Of a stretch of DNA of 64,000 bases, positions 1 through 10,926 are shown in pieces; the first letter of the stretch is position 1, and each line of letters starts with the position of its first letter. A program made the translations under genes and the position numbers. Source of the DNA: Platynereis dumerilii (taxonomy: Eukaryota > Annelida > Polychaeta > Phyllodocida > Nereididae). The stretch is taken from the NCBI GenBank assembly GCA_026936325.1, contig JAPTHN010000012.1, positions 38,016,537 through 38,080,536 of the forward strand, written 5' to 3'. The notes under the pieces were generated by a model. It saw only the letters and a program-made list of their open reading frames with translations. It did not search any database and was not told where the DNA came from.

Positions 1-60
1 ATCTATCTATCAATCTATCTATCTATCTGTCTATCTATCTATCCATCTATCTATCCATCT
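1..60. repeat. (ATCT)n microsatellite
   Basis: Imperfect ATCT tetranucleotide run at the window edge. The SINE family B copies at 53 kb and 56 kb end in the same kind of (TATC)n tail, so this may be the tail of a copy lying left of the window; that is inference. Confidence 0.85.
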
Positions 61-225
61 GTCACTCTTCTATCTATGTTATCTAATCTACATGTATGAA
101 ACCTCTCAAATTGATCTTTCCTGGCTGATCTTATCTTTCTGATCAATCTTATGTACAGCTTGTTACATGTTTGCCTTATTCCCTTATAACTAGTGAATGA
201 CTGATAACAAATACTTTCTTTGCAG

Positions 226-338
226 TGGAAGAACATGATGAGGCCAGCAGTGACACAAGACCCTCAAGATGCATGGAAAATAACAAAAACAACAACAAAC
301 AAATGTTTACCCCTGCACCCCAACACCCCAGACCATAA
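226..338 (+). CDS. Possible terminal exon, unrecognised
   Basis: A pyrimidine-rich tract ending in TTTGCAG (219-225) is a good 3' splice site. The following frame begins EEHDEASSDTRPSR, continues through an Asn/Lys-rich stretch and ends at a TAA at 336-338 that overlaps an AATAAA. The composition (acidic, then low complexity, then proline-rich) suits the C-terminus of a real protein, but the exon is only about 37 codons and the rest of the gene is outside the window. It could be chance. No family recognised. Confidence 0.25.
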
Positions 339-359
339 TAAAGGCATTCCTCCTCCAAT

Positions 360-935
360 ATTGAAAGAACATTTCAATATAATTGTTGAAAAATGGTTTT
401 CCCCACAACGTGATAAAAACGTTTCCATAAAACGTTGAAAAAAGGTTTCATCAAAACGTAAAAATTACGGTTTCCCCATCACGTAATAAAACCATTCTCC
501 AAATACGTCAAATAACGTTTTTTTCATAACGTAATATAACCATTCCACAAGTAATGTTATAAAAGCATGCATAGCAAGCATTCTAAAAACATTTTTCAAA
601 TGCATTAAATAAATGTTCCCTCCATCAGTGTATTAAAAATGTCAAATAAACAGAAAATATATGATAAATTATAACCGTTGGAGAAAACATCAAAATAACG
701 TTAAAAAAAGGTTTTTGGAAAACCGTTTCATGAAAACATGATTTTGCTGATTATTTGACGCTATCGAAAAACAGTTTTTGGAAACATCGACATGACATAA
801 TTCTGACCGTTTGTGTAAAACGTTAAAATCATGTTTTTTGGACCATCCAATTTAATATAATTTAAACGTAGTGAAAAAACGGTTTTTCAACGGATTTTCG
901 ACCGTTTATAAACGTAATTTAAACGTAATTGTGTT
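360..935. repeat. AACGTT-rich interspersed repeat
   Basis: About 570 bp filled with variants of AACGTTT, ACGTAAT and AAAACGTT on both strands, ending in TGTGTTTGTTGGG. The many half-palindromic ACGT units suggest a diverged tandem or foldback repeat rather than coding DNA. I see no clean terminal repeats or target-site duplication. A shorter stretch of similar texture lies near 23100-23290. Confidence 0.5.
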
Positions 936-1285
936 TGTTGGGTTATTCAGCCTGTGTGTTATTCATTTGCCATGCCAAGTGTGATGTTTTCAATTTGTTT
1001 GTGTACATCTGCTTTCTTACTCCTGTTAGTACAAAAAGTGCTACAATTTTTCACCATAAAGCATTCTGGGCCTTCACCATGCCAAACTATTTTGTGAATG
1101 TGCCAAAATTAGCAATTACCATGGCTCTCATTCAATTTAAGTGTAGAATTTAAATTTTAGCATGCACAACAATTACTCGTGTTTACGACTGATGTTTGCA
1201 GTACAATGCCATATTTTGCTTGAGAGCGATACTTAAGCATTTAATCAAAAAAACCTATAACTGTCACTTTACAAAGATTCTAATG

Positions 1286-1484
1286 CACTCTAAAAAATGT
1301 CGGGACAAAATTGGTTTTTTAGATTCAAAATGGTTATTTGAAAAAACAAATTTCAATGCAAAACAAACATGGATTTCAAAAAAACAAAACAAAAATCCAT
1401 GTTGGTTTCTTGCATTGAAATTTGGTTTTTCAAAAAACCGTTTTGAATCTAAAATACCAATTTTGTCTGAAATTTTTTAGAGTG
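1286..1484. mobile_element. Palindromic MITE, family 1 copy 1
   Basis: A 199-bp near-perfect hairpin with ends CACTCTAAAAAA and TTTTTTAGAGTG. Each arm carries the same TTGGTTTTT, TTCAAAATGG and CAAATTTCAATGCAAA blocks. A second copy lies at 55685-55873. Here the dinucleotide on both sides is TG; at the other copy it is TA. No transposase is encoded, so it is non-autonomous. The ends and TA-like site suggest a Tc1/mariner-type parent, but this is not certain. Confidence 0.85.
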
Positions 1485-1927
1485 TGTCAACTGGTCACTG
1501 CGGTCAGATAATGTTATTGAACTGTCATAGACCTATAATAGTAAAAAATCAATATGTCTGACATATTGTCTGTCTATCCATCAATTTTATCAATATTTGT
1601 GACATGCTAGTACCATGTGCCCATCTGTCAAATATGCATGATAATGCACTAAGTTGAAGTGCTTGCCAGCAATATTTTACAATTTATTCAGAATTTTTGG
1701 AATGTAGCATAATTTTCATGAATTTGAATCATAATCATCTCACCAGCTTGGCACCAAAAGTATTTGTCAACTGTTATGCTGGTTTCATATATTATATAGA
1801 TTTGTTTATCAGACTATCTGCCAAAACTTGTGCAATAATTAGCTAATAACCCTTATTGTTACTGGTATGACTTTGTGTGGTTTTTTTTCTGTTTGATCTT
1901 TGGGTCAATAATTGACATCATACCTAG

Positions 1928-2028
1928 TGAGCTACATAACGGTCATTGATCAGACATGCCTCAAAAAATGTTTAGTAAATTTTGCATTCATAAAAACCAT
2001 GTCTGATCAGTGACCCTGAAGTAGCTCA
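1928..2028. repeat. Imperfect 30-bp inverted repeat
   Basis: TGAGCTAC, GGTCATTGATCAGACATG and their complements CATGTCTGATCAGTGACC, GTAGCTCA form a stem of about 30 bp around a 40-base loop. It could be a small MITE or a fragment of one. Confidence 0.6.
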
Positions 2029-2277
2029 TAGTGAAAACTGGCTTTGAAAATTTGAATCAGGGAAATTTCTAAATGGCCACCATTTTTTATTGTCTTCTGT
2101 ACAAGCTCAGTAGTTCTGATCATGCCCAGTGGGAGCCGGCTCACCTGTTCAGAAAATTTTCCATTGCATTTTTATAGTTTATCCCTTAAACACCACTCTA
2201 TTAAATTGTTAAAAAAAGTTAGAAAAAATGCTAAGGAATGGAGAAAGTGGGAAATCAAGGTGAAAATTTGTATTAAA

Positions 2278-2552
2278 TTAATATTGCATTGTCGGTTTAT
2301 TTTTGACAAAAGTTTTAACCAGAAAATTAATTTTTTGAAAGGTTAAGTGGAACAACTTACCCCGTCATGTGGCACAAGTTACGTTGGCACCGGGGCAAGT
2401 TGTGCCACTTCACCTACTTTTTTCAAATGCCTACCATGATCTTCCCAATGGTCCGATTGCCATGAAACATGGCTCGATTCTAGCCAATGTATTATATTTT
2501 GATATCTGATTTTCAGATCGCATGATTAAGCTTTGGTTTTTTGGAAATTTGC
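2278..2552 (+). repeat. Left arm of 3-kb foldback
   Basis: This 275-bp stretch is repeated in reverse complement at 5000-5274, with the same length and near-identical sequence. It contains GGCACAAGTTACG and GGGGCAAGTTGTGCCAC motifs. The shared block ends at TTAA on the outside and at GGAAATTTGC on the inside. The arms enclose about 2.45 kb without a transposase. Confidence 0.9.
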
Positions 2553-2554
2553 AA

Positions 2555-2745
2555 ATGTCGCATTTGAATCCGCATTTAAATGCTTTTAGAAAAATGCAAA
2601 TGTATTTGCATTTGCATTTGCATTTGAATGCTAAACATTTGCATTTGCATTTGCATTTGCGTTTTTAGAAATGAAAACATTTGCATTTGCATTTGCATTT
2701 GAGTAAAATGCATTTGCATTTGACAAATGTTTTGTCAAATACATA
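2555..2745. repeat. CATTTG hexamer array
   Basis: Runs of three to five CATTTG units separated by short irregular spacers such as AATGCTAAA. It directly follows the left foldback arm. A second array in the same orientation is at 3990-4225. Confidence 0.85.
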
Positions 2746-3087
2746 GGTTATTTAACAAATTAGCATGAAATATTGTACTGTGAGATATTTTAGAAATAGA
2801 AACACTATACTTTCATATGAACATGTACCAATAACAAATTAATAGGACTGGCAAACAATAATAAAAGAAAGACTATGACTTGGTGTATTATGAATTTATA
2901 ATACATTGAAATATACTAACTGTAAATTAATTTGGCTTTTTAAGGACTTTTGGAGAGTATAGTAGTATGAACATTCTGTTACAAAATACACAACTTCATA
3001 TGAAATGAGGAGTAATTGACCCTTTTAAAAATCAATATGCAATAGTTTGATTATGTAGTTGCTGAATAAATTCACTGCCAATTGCAG

Positions 3088-3620
3088 GATTATTATTTGG
3101 GTTTTCCTAATCATTGAGCCATGAAGCTGTGAATGCAATGTCATGGGTGAGTGGTTATTGAATACTGAAGCAAATAGTTATTTAGGGAAAATACTCTCTA
3201 ATATTAATATTCTATTAAGTAGCTATCTTATCTTTTGTTTGCCAATATATGCAATATTGCAATAGTTAGAAAATAAAATGTCTGTGTAATTGCACTCCCT
3301 GTCAATTGTGAATGCAATGTCATGGGTGAGTGGTTATTGAATACTGAAGCAAAAAATTATTAGGGGAAAATATCTTCAAAATACTACATCTCATTTATAT
3401 AAATATTTTTCAAGTAACTATCTCATCCTTTTTTACTTGTCAGTATGCAGTACTTAAATGCACTGACTTCCAATTGCATTACTATTATTAATTTTGGGGG
3501 TTTTCCTAATCATTGAGCCATAAAGCTGTGAATGCAATGTCATGGGTGAGCAGTTATGGAACACTGAAGCAAATCAAATCAGGGGAAAATCCTACATCAG
3601 TTATATCCAATAACTTTATG
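3088..3620 (+). repeat. Tandem triplication of about 200 bp
   Basis: Three diverged copies anchored on GTGAATGCAATGTCATGGGT at 3129, 3308 and 3528 (spacings 179 and 220). Each is followed by GAGTGGTTATTGAATACTGA or a close variant, and two are preceded by GGTTTTCCTAATCATTGAGC. No conserved frame across copies. Confidence 0.8.
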
Positions 3621-3989
3621 GACCATATTTACTGCTGTTGGAATAACATCAACTACTGCTTGTCACTTTTTCCAAAAATATGTCTTGTTTTGTTGGGTAA
3701 TAAAAGGAATCTGAATATATAGCATAATAGGCCAGATTATAACTAGTAAGAAACATCACTAAAACACATAATCAATTGATTATCTGCTACCAATTGGCCC
3801 TTGAATGAAGGATGAAGAGAAGTGCATCCCGAAAGTACAATGTGTAAACCTGGTCAAACCATTTAAATTAAAAGGTTTATAATTTAAAAGTTACTTTCAT
3901 GTTATCTACATTGGTGCAGCACTTTCTGTTTTGGTATTTTGATACATTGTAAATCTCTCTTATCATGACTAAAATAATTCTTTTTTGAA

Positions 3990-4225
3990 ATTACACAAGC
4001 AAAACATTTGAAAAAAATCAAATGCATTTGCAAATGTATTTGCATTTGCATTTAAATGCTTTTGAAAATAGCACATTTGCATTTGCATTTGCATTTGAAT
4101 CATTCTGAAACATTTGCATTTGCATTTAAATGCTTTCTGCTGGGAAGGCATTTACATTTGCATTTGCATTTGGTCATGTCCGAAACATTTGCATTTGCAT
4201 TTAAATGTTTTTTATCGCATTTGTA
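3990..4225. repeat. Second CATTTG hexamer array
   Basis: CATTTGCATTTG runs alternate with CATTTAAATGCTTT. Short open frames across it read as alternating Met-Gln or Lys-Cys on the minus strand and Leu-His on the plus strand. That is typical of translated hexamer repeats, so I do not call a gene. Confidence 0.85.
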
Positions 4226-4245
4226 CCCAACCCTGCTTGTATTAA

Positions 4246-4330
4246 TGCAAAATTTAGTAATTATATCCCATAATTCAAGGTGAAGATTTGTACTAATGCT
4301 AATTAAGTAATTATATCCCATAATTAGTAG
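4246..4330 (+). repeat. 53-bp tandem duplication
   Basis: GTAATTATATCCCATAATT occurs at about 4257 and 4310, each preceded by a related ACTAATGC/ATTAATGC segment. A simple local duplication inside the 3-kb foldback. Confidence 0.7.
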
Positions 4331-4999
4331 CACTGATCTCATGATGCTTAGTTTCTATAATTAATTCATATCTGTGAGTATTAAGTACTTGCCACACTAT
4401 GCTTTACGGGGTATTTCAGGGTCAATCACTGAGTCCCATACATATAATGATATATATAGAAACTACATGCTTGAAGCTGATAAAATGCAAACATTAGTGT
4501 TCAAGTAATGAATGAGCTGCAGGATTACTCCAGACTGGAGAATGTACAGTATTTCAGGTAGAGTAGCTTACAACTTACACACTACTACCATAGACCAACT
4601 CTCTGGCTCCATTCTGATCCATACAATTTGCATTAACAAAAAAGTGTTTTGATGATGATATGTATGTTCTTGAAATAACCACAGATTTCAAACAAATGCA
4701 AATAACTAAAACCACCTGTTAGGTATCTAGTCTGAGATTAGTGAAATAGTTCCTGAGTCTAGCCATAGTCTATATTTAAACTATGTATTATATTTCACAA
4801 ATACTGACTGGTATTCAAGATCTGGAATGTTAAAATTGACAGCAAATTATTGCCAGTTGATTGAATTAAATACGCTATATACAATTGTCAGTCAGTTCTT
4901 TTGTTCCATCAGGACACATTTCAAGATGTCATCACAAACATTACGATAGTCTTGAAAATCCTACTGGATAGGGAAGCCTTTTTTTTGTTAAGCGTAAGG

Positions 5000-5274
5000 G
5001 CAAATTTCCAAAAAACCAAAGCTTAATCATGCGATCTGAAAATCAGATATCAAAATATAATACATTGGCTAGAATCGAGCCATGTTTCATGGCAATCGGA
5101 CCATTGGGAAGATCATGGTAGGCATTTGAAAAAAGTAGGTGAAGTGGCACAACTTGCCCCGGTGCCAACGTAACTTGTGCCACATGACGGGGTAAGTTGT
5201 TCCACTTAACCTTTCAAAAAATTAATTTTCTGGTTAAAACTTTTGTCAAAAATAAACCGACAATGCAATATTAA
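5000..5274 (-). repeat. Right arm of 3-kb foldback
   Basis: Reverse complement of 2278-2552. The outer edge stops exactly at a TTAA that is also the target site of the next MITE, so the sequence outside this arm was displaced by that insertion. After it, GGCACAACTTACCCCG near 6300 resembles motifs inside the arms and may be the true outer end of the element on this side. Confidence 0.9.
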
Positions 5275-6119
5275 GGTGGCTCGATACTCGTGAACTTTCC
5301 AAGATAGGATTTCTTAAAAATAGTTTAAAATGATCCACATAATAGTTTATAGCAAGGATATATAAACGAAAGTGGTCGCTACCAGCCTTTCTTTCAAAAT
5401 AATTGAGGTTATGCAAAAGAAAGTCAGTCCACGCAAACCTGAAAAACTCAATTTTTTTCTTACTTCTTTTACTGCGAAGTTTTCCCTGCCATTCAGTGGC
5501 CATTCATCCTATGTTATTCAATGAAGCATGGAATTAAAGAAGACAGGTGTATGGAAAAGCTGATTAAAATTCCAGGGAAATATATTTAGTTTAAAGAATT
5601 TTTCAGGGGGTTCGGAACAAAAGTTTCGATTTTGAAAATTTTGACTTTTTTAATGAACCATGGCGCTAAAAAAAATTGACGAGATAGGATTTTGTATTTC
5701 TTTGTCATTTGCTTCCAAATATAGTCAGGAACAATATAATGATACAGACATACGTCCCAACGGGCCTGGAAATTGGTCTAGGAATTTATTTATGTTACAG
5801 AGTCATTTTTGAGAAATTCGACATACTTGTCGAAAATCGCCATCAGAAATATTCTACTAATAGTAGAGAGCTGAAAGTCCGATGAATTATAGTATTTTTC
5901 ATAGCGCATCTAATGCTCAAAACGAGAAGTCTCTAACCCCAGTAGAAGTGGCGCAAATGTAAAACGAAGCGGCCGACGCATGAAATTCTCAAAATTGAAA
6001 AAAGATGATGAAGCAGTCTCAGCAGAGCCTGCTGCAATGGTGACGTTACGATAGATAGGGCCTGCCTGGCTGCGCGTGAATGTGCGTTAACAACCATTTC
6101 ACATGAGTAGCGAGCCACC
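5275..6119. mobile_element. TTAA-flanked MITE (piggyBac/Kolobok type)
   Basis: Starts GGTGGCTCGATACTCGTGA and ends with the near complement TCACATGAGTAGCGAGCCACC. TTAA flanks it on both sides (5271-5274 and 6120-6123). TTAA target duplication is characteristic of piggyBac and Kolobok transposons. The 845-bp interior has no credible transposase frame, so it is non-autonomous. It sits at the edge of the right foldback arm and is therefore younger than the foldback. Confidence 0.85.
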
Positions 6120-6123
6120 TTAA

Positions 6124-7440
6124 ATCTGATAACCCAAATGTCCAGCTTTACCTCCTAACTGCATCCTACCAGAGGGACATCATTCTATTATTAATACCTA
6201 ATGACTGAGAAACTTGAATGTCGGTCCTCGGTACTTCAAGTTTTCTGTAAGAAAATTGAATTCACTAGAGTAATTAACTTTTCATAGCATCGCATTTGGC
6301 ACAACTTACCCCGATCTCCCCAGTTACAGCCTATCCATTAAATTAAATCATGCAAAAAGAGAGGACTGGTTCACAGTTCACAGTGAAAAATCCACTTTGT
6401 GACTCTTGATAGCCGATGATGTTCTCTACATTCAACATAGGAAACATAGAGACTGTTTGTTTTTCATGATCAAGAAAAGGCTATTTTATTTGTCATGACT
6501 GATTTTAGAGTAAAAATCAGATGCATAATCCTTTCGTTTGCCTGTCACCAACAAGCAGGATTAGTCTCCTTAAATCAAATTGATATTGAAAATATTGGTA
6601 TGATGATGACAAATCATCAGTACATGATGACTCATGAAGTGCCATTTTCATGGTGCTGCATTCCATTCTTTTTACATACAAATTGACAGACTGTTATGTT
6701 GTTAGAATTTAGAAATATCGCACATGGATGAAATGAAAAAGAATGTCCAGAATGATTACATGGGCAATTGCAACCAAATATATGAATCCTTTTTATACAA
6801 TTTAGAATAAAATTGCAATTGGTCAATATAGTCATGACAACTTGATGGTTTTATAACCACAATTCTTTGAAGAAGTAAGTCTCATTTGATAAGTTGTTTT
6901 ACCACATCATTGCATTCCACCAGGAGTAGTGTCATTTATAATCAATTGCAATGGCCAGCAGTTATGACAACTGGAATTAGTCTTGGTCTATAGCAAAAAA
7001 CCTCGGTCAGAATTAGAGATTGTCCTCCTTATCGTTCCAATCAGAATTTGAGAAGAAAAAATATATATAGGCCTACAATTGTATTGTCCTGAATGCTGTA
7101 CTTTTTTGGGTAAACGAAACTTAATGAAAAATTAATTGATATTTCAAAAAAACTATTTCGTCCTAATGTGTGTATGTGCATACTAGCCACAGCAGTACCC
7201 TGTACATTATAATGTACTACCCAAAATCCACCAACCCCTGGTATATAACTGGGTCACTAGCTTACCTCACATGAACTGAAGTACTGCAAATACTGGTGTG
7301 ACTATGGGCCTATAGTGTGCCCCTGAACTACCCCTAGTCCTGTAGGATGAATGCCAGCCTGCCAGGCCCAGATAGTAGTATAGTACTCTACCCTTTGTTC
7401 TATTTCCGAGGGTAGTAACCTATTTCCATCACCCTCCCCC
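6124..7440. other. Gene-free interval
   Basis: AT-rich sequence with no convincing exon. The only structured point is GGCACAACTTACCCCG near 6300. Short frames here are not supported by composition or homology that I recognise. Confidence 0.5.
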
Positions 7441-7447
7441 ACTACAA

Positions 7448-7725
7448 AACCACGTGGCTACTGGCTGCAGAAAGGTTGCATACATGTGCTCCTGTCTGAA
7501 GTGTCTCATGCATTACCTCCATGCATGGGGATGGATGAATGAGTGGGGCTTTACATCCTGTATTTAGCAATATTGGTTATATTTATGCTCTTGGAAAACC
7601 ACATGGCTACAGAAAGATTGCATATATGTGCTAAACTGTCTGAAGTATCTCACTACCTCCATGTGGATGGATCATGGATGATTGGATAAATTGGACTTTA
7701 CATCCTGTATTTCTGTAAATTATGT
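7448..7725 (+). repeat. Diverged direct duplication of about 130 bp
   Basis: AAAACCACGTGGCTAC, then AGAAAGGTTGCATACATGTG, TGTCTGAAGTGTCTCA and TTTACATCCTGTATTT recur about 150 bp later as AAAACCACATGGCTAC and so on. The right part of each unit matches the tail of SINE family A in minus orientation, so this may be two tandem partial copies plus flank. Confidence 0.65.
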
Positions 7726-7840
7726 ACTTGGTCGGCGAATAAGGGTAGGAGGAGGCCTCAATGATGCGAAGAATGATTGAAGCTGATGTCAAACATGAGG
7801 CCAGGTGATCCTGCTATGACAGAGTGGGAATCGAACTTGT
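7658..7840 (-). mobile_element. SINE family A, partial copy
   Basis: Read on the minus strand it runs from a B-box-like GTTCGATTCCC through GCTTCAATCATTCTTCGC to a CATC-rich tail. It matches the body and tail of the copies at 13964-14200 and 14275-14478. The tRNA-like head is mostly missing. Confidence 0.7.
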
Positions 7841-7985
7841 TTTTTCGTTTGCGAAGCATCGACAAACAACTATTTTTTCATGCGGACAAACGACAAATTT
7901 TTTATCCCAATTGTGGAAATTTTTTTCATGTGCTCAACAAACCTCTTTCTTCAGTGTCAAGTGGGAAACAAACTTTTCTAAAATG
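7841..7985 (+). mobile_element. Internal fragment of the G-run MITE
   Basis: Contains GTGCTCAACAAAC, TTCAGTGTCAAGTGGGAAAC and related T-tract blocks also found inside 22759-23051 and, inverted, inside 23960-24242. The GGGGCC terminal repeats are absent, so it is a truncated relic. Confidence 0.65.
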
Positions 7986-9761
7986 ATTTAACGATTATTA
8001 TATTTTTCGTTGCCTGTCATCGCAGGTTTGTTTGAAACTATGGCCCAGATCTAATCCTATTTTATGGCATATGTTTTCCTTGTTTTTTAATGTAGTATAT
8101 ATATATAACTTGTATGGACATAAATATATATTTCAAGCATCTTCATGACATAAGATACAACTTGAACTTAGGCCAAATAGGGTCATAAGTGTTATATGAC
8201 GATGAAGCAATGGAATAAAATGTCAAATGTGACCTGCTCAAGTAAATATACTATACAGTTTTGACATTGACACAGTTATTGCATCACTCTGATCAGTCTC
8301 ATGCAATGGCATTGTAAACATTTTAGAAGGTCACAAATTGTCATTTTTCCAGTAAGCCAAAGTAATTGAATTACTTCATTAAAAAAACTAATATTTTATG
8401 TAAAGTGTACTTTATTGTTATTCAATTGAACCCCGGAAACAAACAGAGGAAGCAGTCGGAAGCCCATATTAAAAAATAGTAATACGATTGAAAAGTCGAT
8501 CAGTTATGGGTTTCTGGGGTTTAAATATAATTTATTTGCTTCATTGCACAAGTCCATATTTCAATAAATATATATTCAGAAAAAGCGAAAAGGATAAAAA
8601 CATGTGCACAACTCGGCCGAAGTCAAATTTTTATGATAGTTTTATGCAATATAGCAGTTTTCAGGGGAACTTGTTCAGTTCATTGAGAAGATCCCTAAGA
8701 CTGAAAGTGTGCTAATGCCCACCCTGACATCTGGGTAGACCCATAAACTGCTACGCTGACATTAAAAGATGACCTAAAAACAAAGAAATCGCTCCAAGGT
8801 CAATCAGCTGCAGTGTCTTGACTCTTGACTGATATTTTAAGATTTCAAACGTCCGCCAATTGCTTGATAGCTTAAGTCAGGGCCATCTTAGTTTATAAAT
8901 GATATGTGGGGTCTTCTAAGTGAACCGACCAAACTCCCTCGAAAACTGCTGTTTTGCATAAAGCTTTGGAATTCTATGCATTAATCTTGTATCTTATATC
9001 TCAAGAAGTGTCCTGAAATCAGTCCGTACATTTTGTTAGTCAACACGGTATCGTTATTCAATTAATTTGCCCTTGTGTTTTGTTATATATTGTAAATCCC
9101 TTAAACCCAGGAAATAAAACAAAACGCTGACCAACAAAAAGACAGAAAAATCGATGACACGTGAGTTTTAAATGTTATTTATTTACTAATTCCTAAGGTT
9201 CAAATATCGATGTTTTTCAGTTTTTATCAGAAATGACCTAAAAATATATTTTGTAACTTTTTCGTCATCATTCATCTTACTTTGATTGATTTTTTATTGG
9301 TTAAACATAATCTATAGTCTGGATTGCACTATCCGTGGGCGGAAATGTATACGGTCTGATCAATGTTACTGTTTTGATCAGAAAAAAAATATTTCTTTTC
9401 TGTTTTGTTTTTGACAGCTTTGTGTGTTTTCTATCAAATTTCAGGTACAAAAATATATTTCATAACTTTTTTCAAAGCTGGCATAATTTTTTGGCATGGC
9501 ACCATTTGCCAAGCTTCCAGAAGCATGCAGTAAAAACGGTGAAAAATTGTTTTAAATGTCAGAAATTCAATTATCCCTGGGCTGATTATCTGCAGCAATG
9601 ATTTCAGGAATGCTACTATTTAGATCAGGTCTGCTTTTTGTTGCTCTCAAATTATTATATATCTATAGAACAACCGATTTATTTATTTGCTATCCACTGC
9701 TTCAGCATGTGAGTTTGCCTGAATAACAACTCTGTCATCAACAGATTTCTATTTGTACACA
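7986..9761. other. Gene-free interval
   Basis: AT-rich DNA with no recognised coding, RNA gene or terminal repeats. An 88-codon plus-strand frame at 9335-9601 has low-complexity, Phe-rich translation and no supporting splice or homology signal. Confidence 0.5.
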
Positions 9762-9774
9762 TAATATTTACAGT
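9762..9774. repeat. Target-site duplication of CR1-like LINE (left)
   Basis: TAATATTTACAGT, identical to 12218-12230, directly flanks the tandem 3' tail of the LINE. Confidence 0.9.
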
Positions 9775-9999
9775 TTAGTTTAGTTTAGTTTATTACTGGA
9801 TGCAGGAAGATCCTATATATCCAGCTCCTGGGCTGTGTGTATAATGGCCCGGCGAGTGCAGCAAAATACAAGAATAAATGTATAAATATATAAATATATG
9901 TACAGTGTCTATATACAGTCTATGTACAGTGTCTATATACAGTCTCTATATATACAAAGAAATCAATTTGAATATCACAGTTGGAGAAGTTGGTTTTCA

Positions 10000-10926
10000 G
10001 GCCGCCAGTGCTGCCAAGGTAAAAAATCAAAGTTATAGCCAGTGTGCTGCAGAAGTGGAAAGGTCGAGTTTATAGGCCGCAAGTGCTGCCGAAGTGTTGC
10101 GAAGTTGAAGTTGGGGGTGGGGCTTATTTTTAGTAAGGGAAAATGTATTTTGTTGGATGGTCAGCCCAGAATTTGTCCAGTTTGTTCTTGAAGGAATTTG
10201 TAGATGGTGCATTGACTACGTCGTTTGGTAGGCTGTTCCAGTCTTTCGTTATTCTATGTCTGAAGGAGTTTTTTCTGATATTCAGCTTTACTCCTCCCTC
10301 CACGTAGAGTTTGTAGTCGTGGCCTCGGAGTCCAGCTGTGTTAAGTGGCAGATTTATGCTGGCGTTTTTGTCGTACTTTTCCGTCATGATTTTGTAGGTC
10401 TCGATCATGTCGCCTCGTTTTCGTCGATATAGTAGCGTGGGCAGGTTTAGACACTTCAGCCTTTCTGTATAACTGAGCTGCTTCATTCCGTTTGCCTGTT
10501 TAGTTGCTCTCCGTTGCACAGCTTCAATTTTCTGAATGTCTTTCACTAGGTGGGGGCTCCAGATCGACTGAGCATATTCTAGGTGACTTCTTACTAATGA
10601 AGTGTACAGAGGCACAAAGATTTCAGGTGTAAGGTTGTCGAAGGTCCTTCGGATTATGCCCATATTTCTGGAGGCCTTTTTAACGCATTCATCTATGTGC
10701 TTGTCGAAACGGAGTTTGTTGTCAAAATTGACTCCCAGGTCCTTTTCTGTAATGGCTGATGGGATTTCTCGTGTGTCGTTTTCCCCTGAGCGTAAGAATC
10801 TATTTGCCGGTGTGGTTATAAGCTGTTGCTGGTCTAATGTTGTGGGCCGCAAGTGCTGCCCTTGTTGTGAGATTGTTGTGAGCCGCAAGTGCTGCCCCGT
10901 GTGTGTAATTGGCCGCAAGTGCTGCC
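10000..10926 (-). repeat. Dispersed 16-bp motif in LINE
   Basis: The plus-strand motif GGCCGCAAGTGCTGCC, or a one- or two-base variant, occurs at 10000-10015, 10075-10090, 10845-10860, 10881-10896 and 10911-10926, with a decayed copy near 10036. Two clean copies are in the 3' UTR and three in the coding region, where they are in frame. Spacing is irregular, so it is not a simple minisatellite. Confidence 0.85.

Noticed and set aside
3969-4342. Open frames on both strands with Met-Gln, Lys-Cys or Leu-His repeats
   Set aside because: They are translations of the CATTTG hexamer array in different frames and lack any non-repeat domain.
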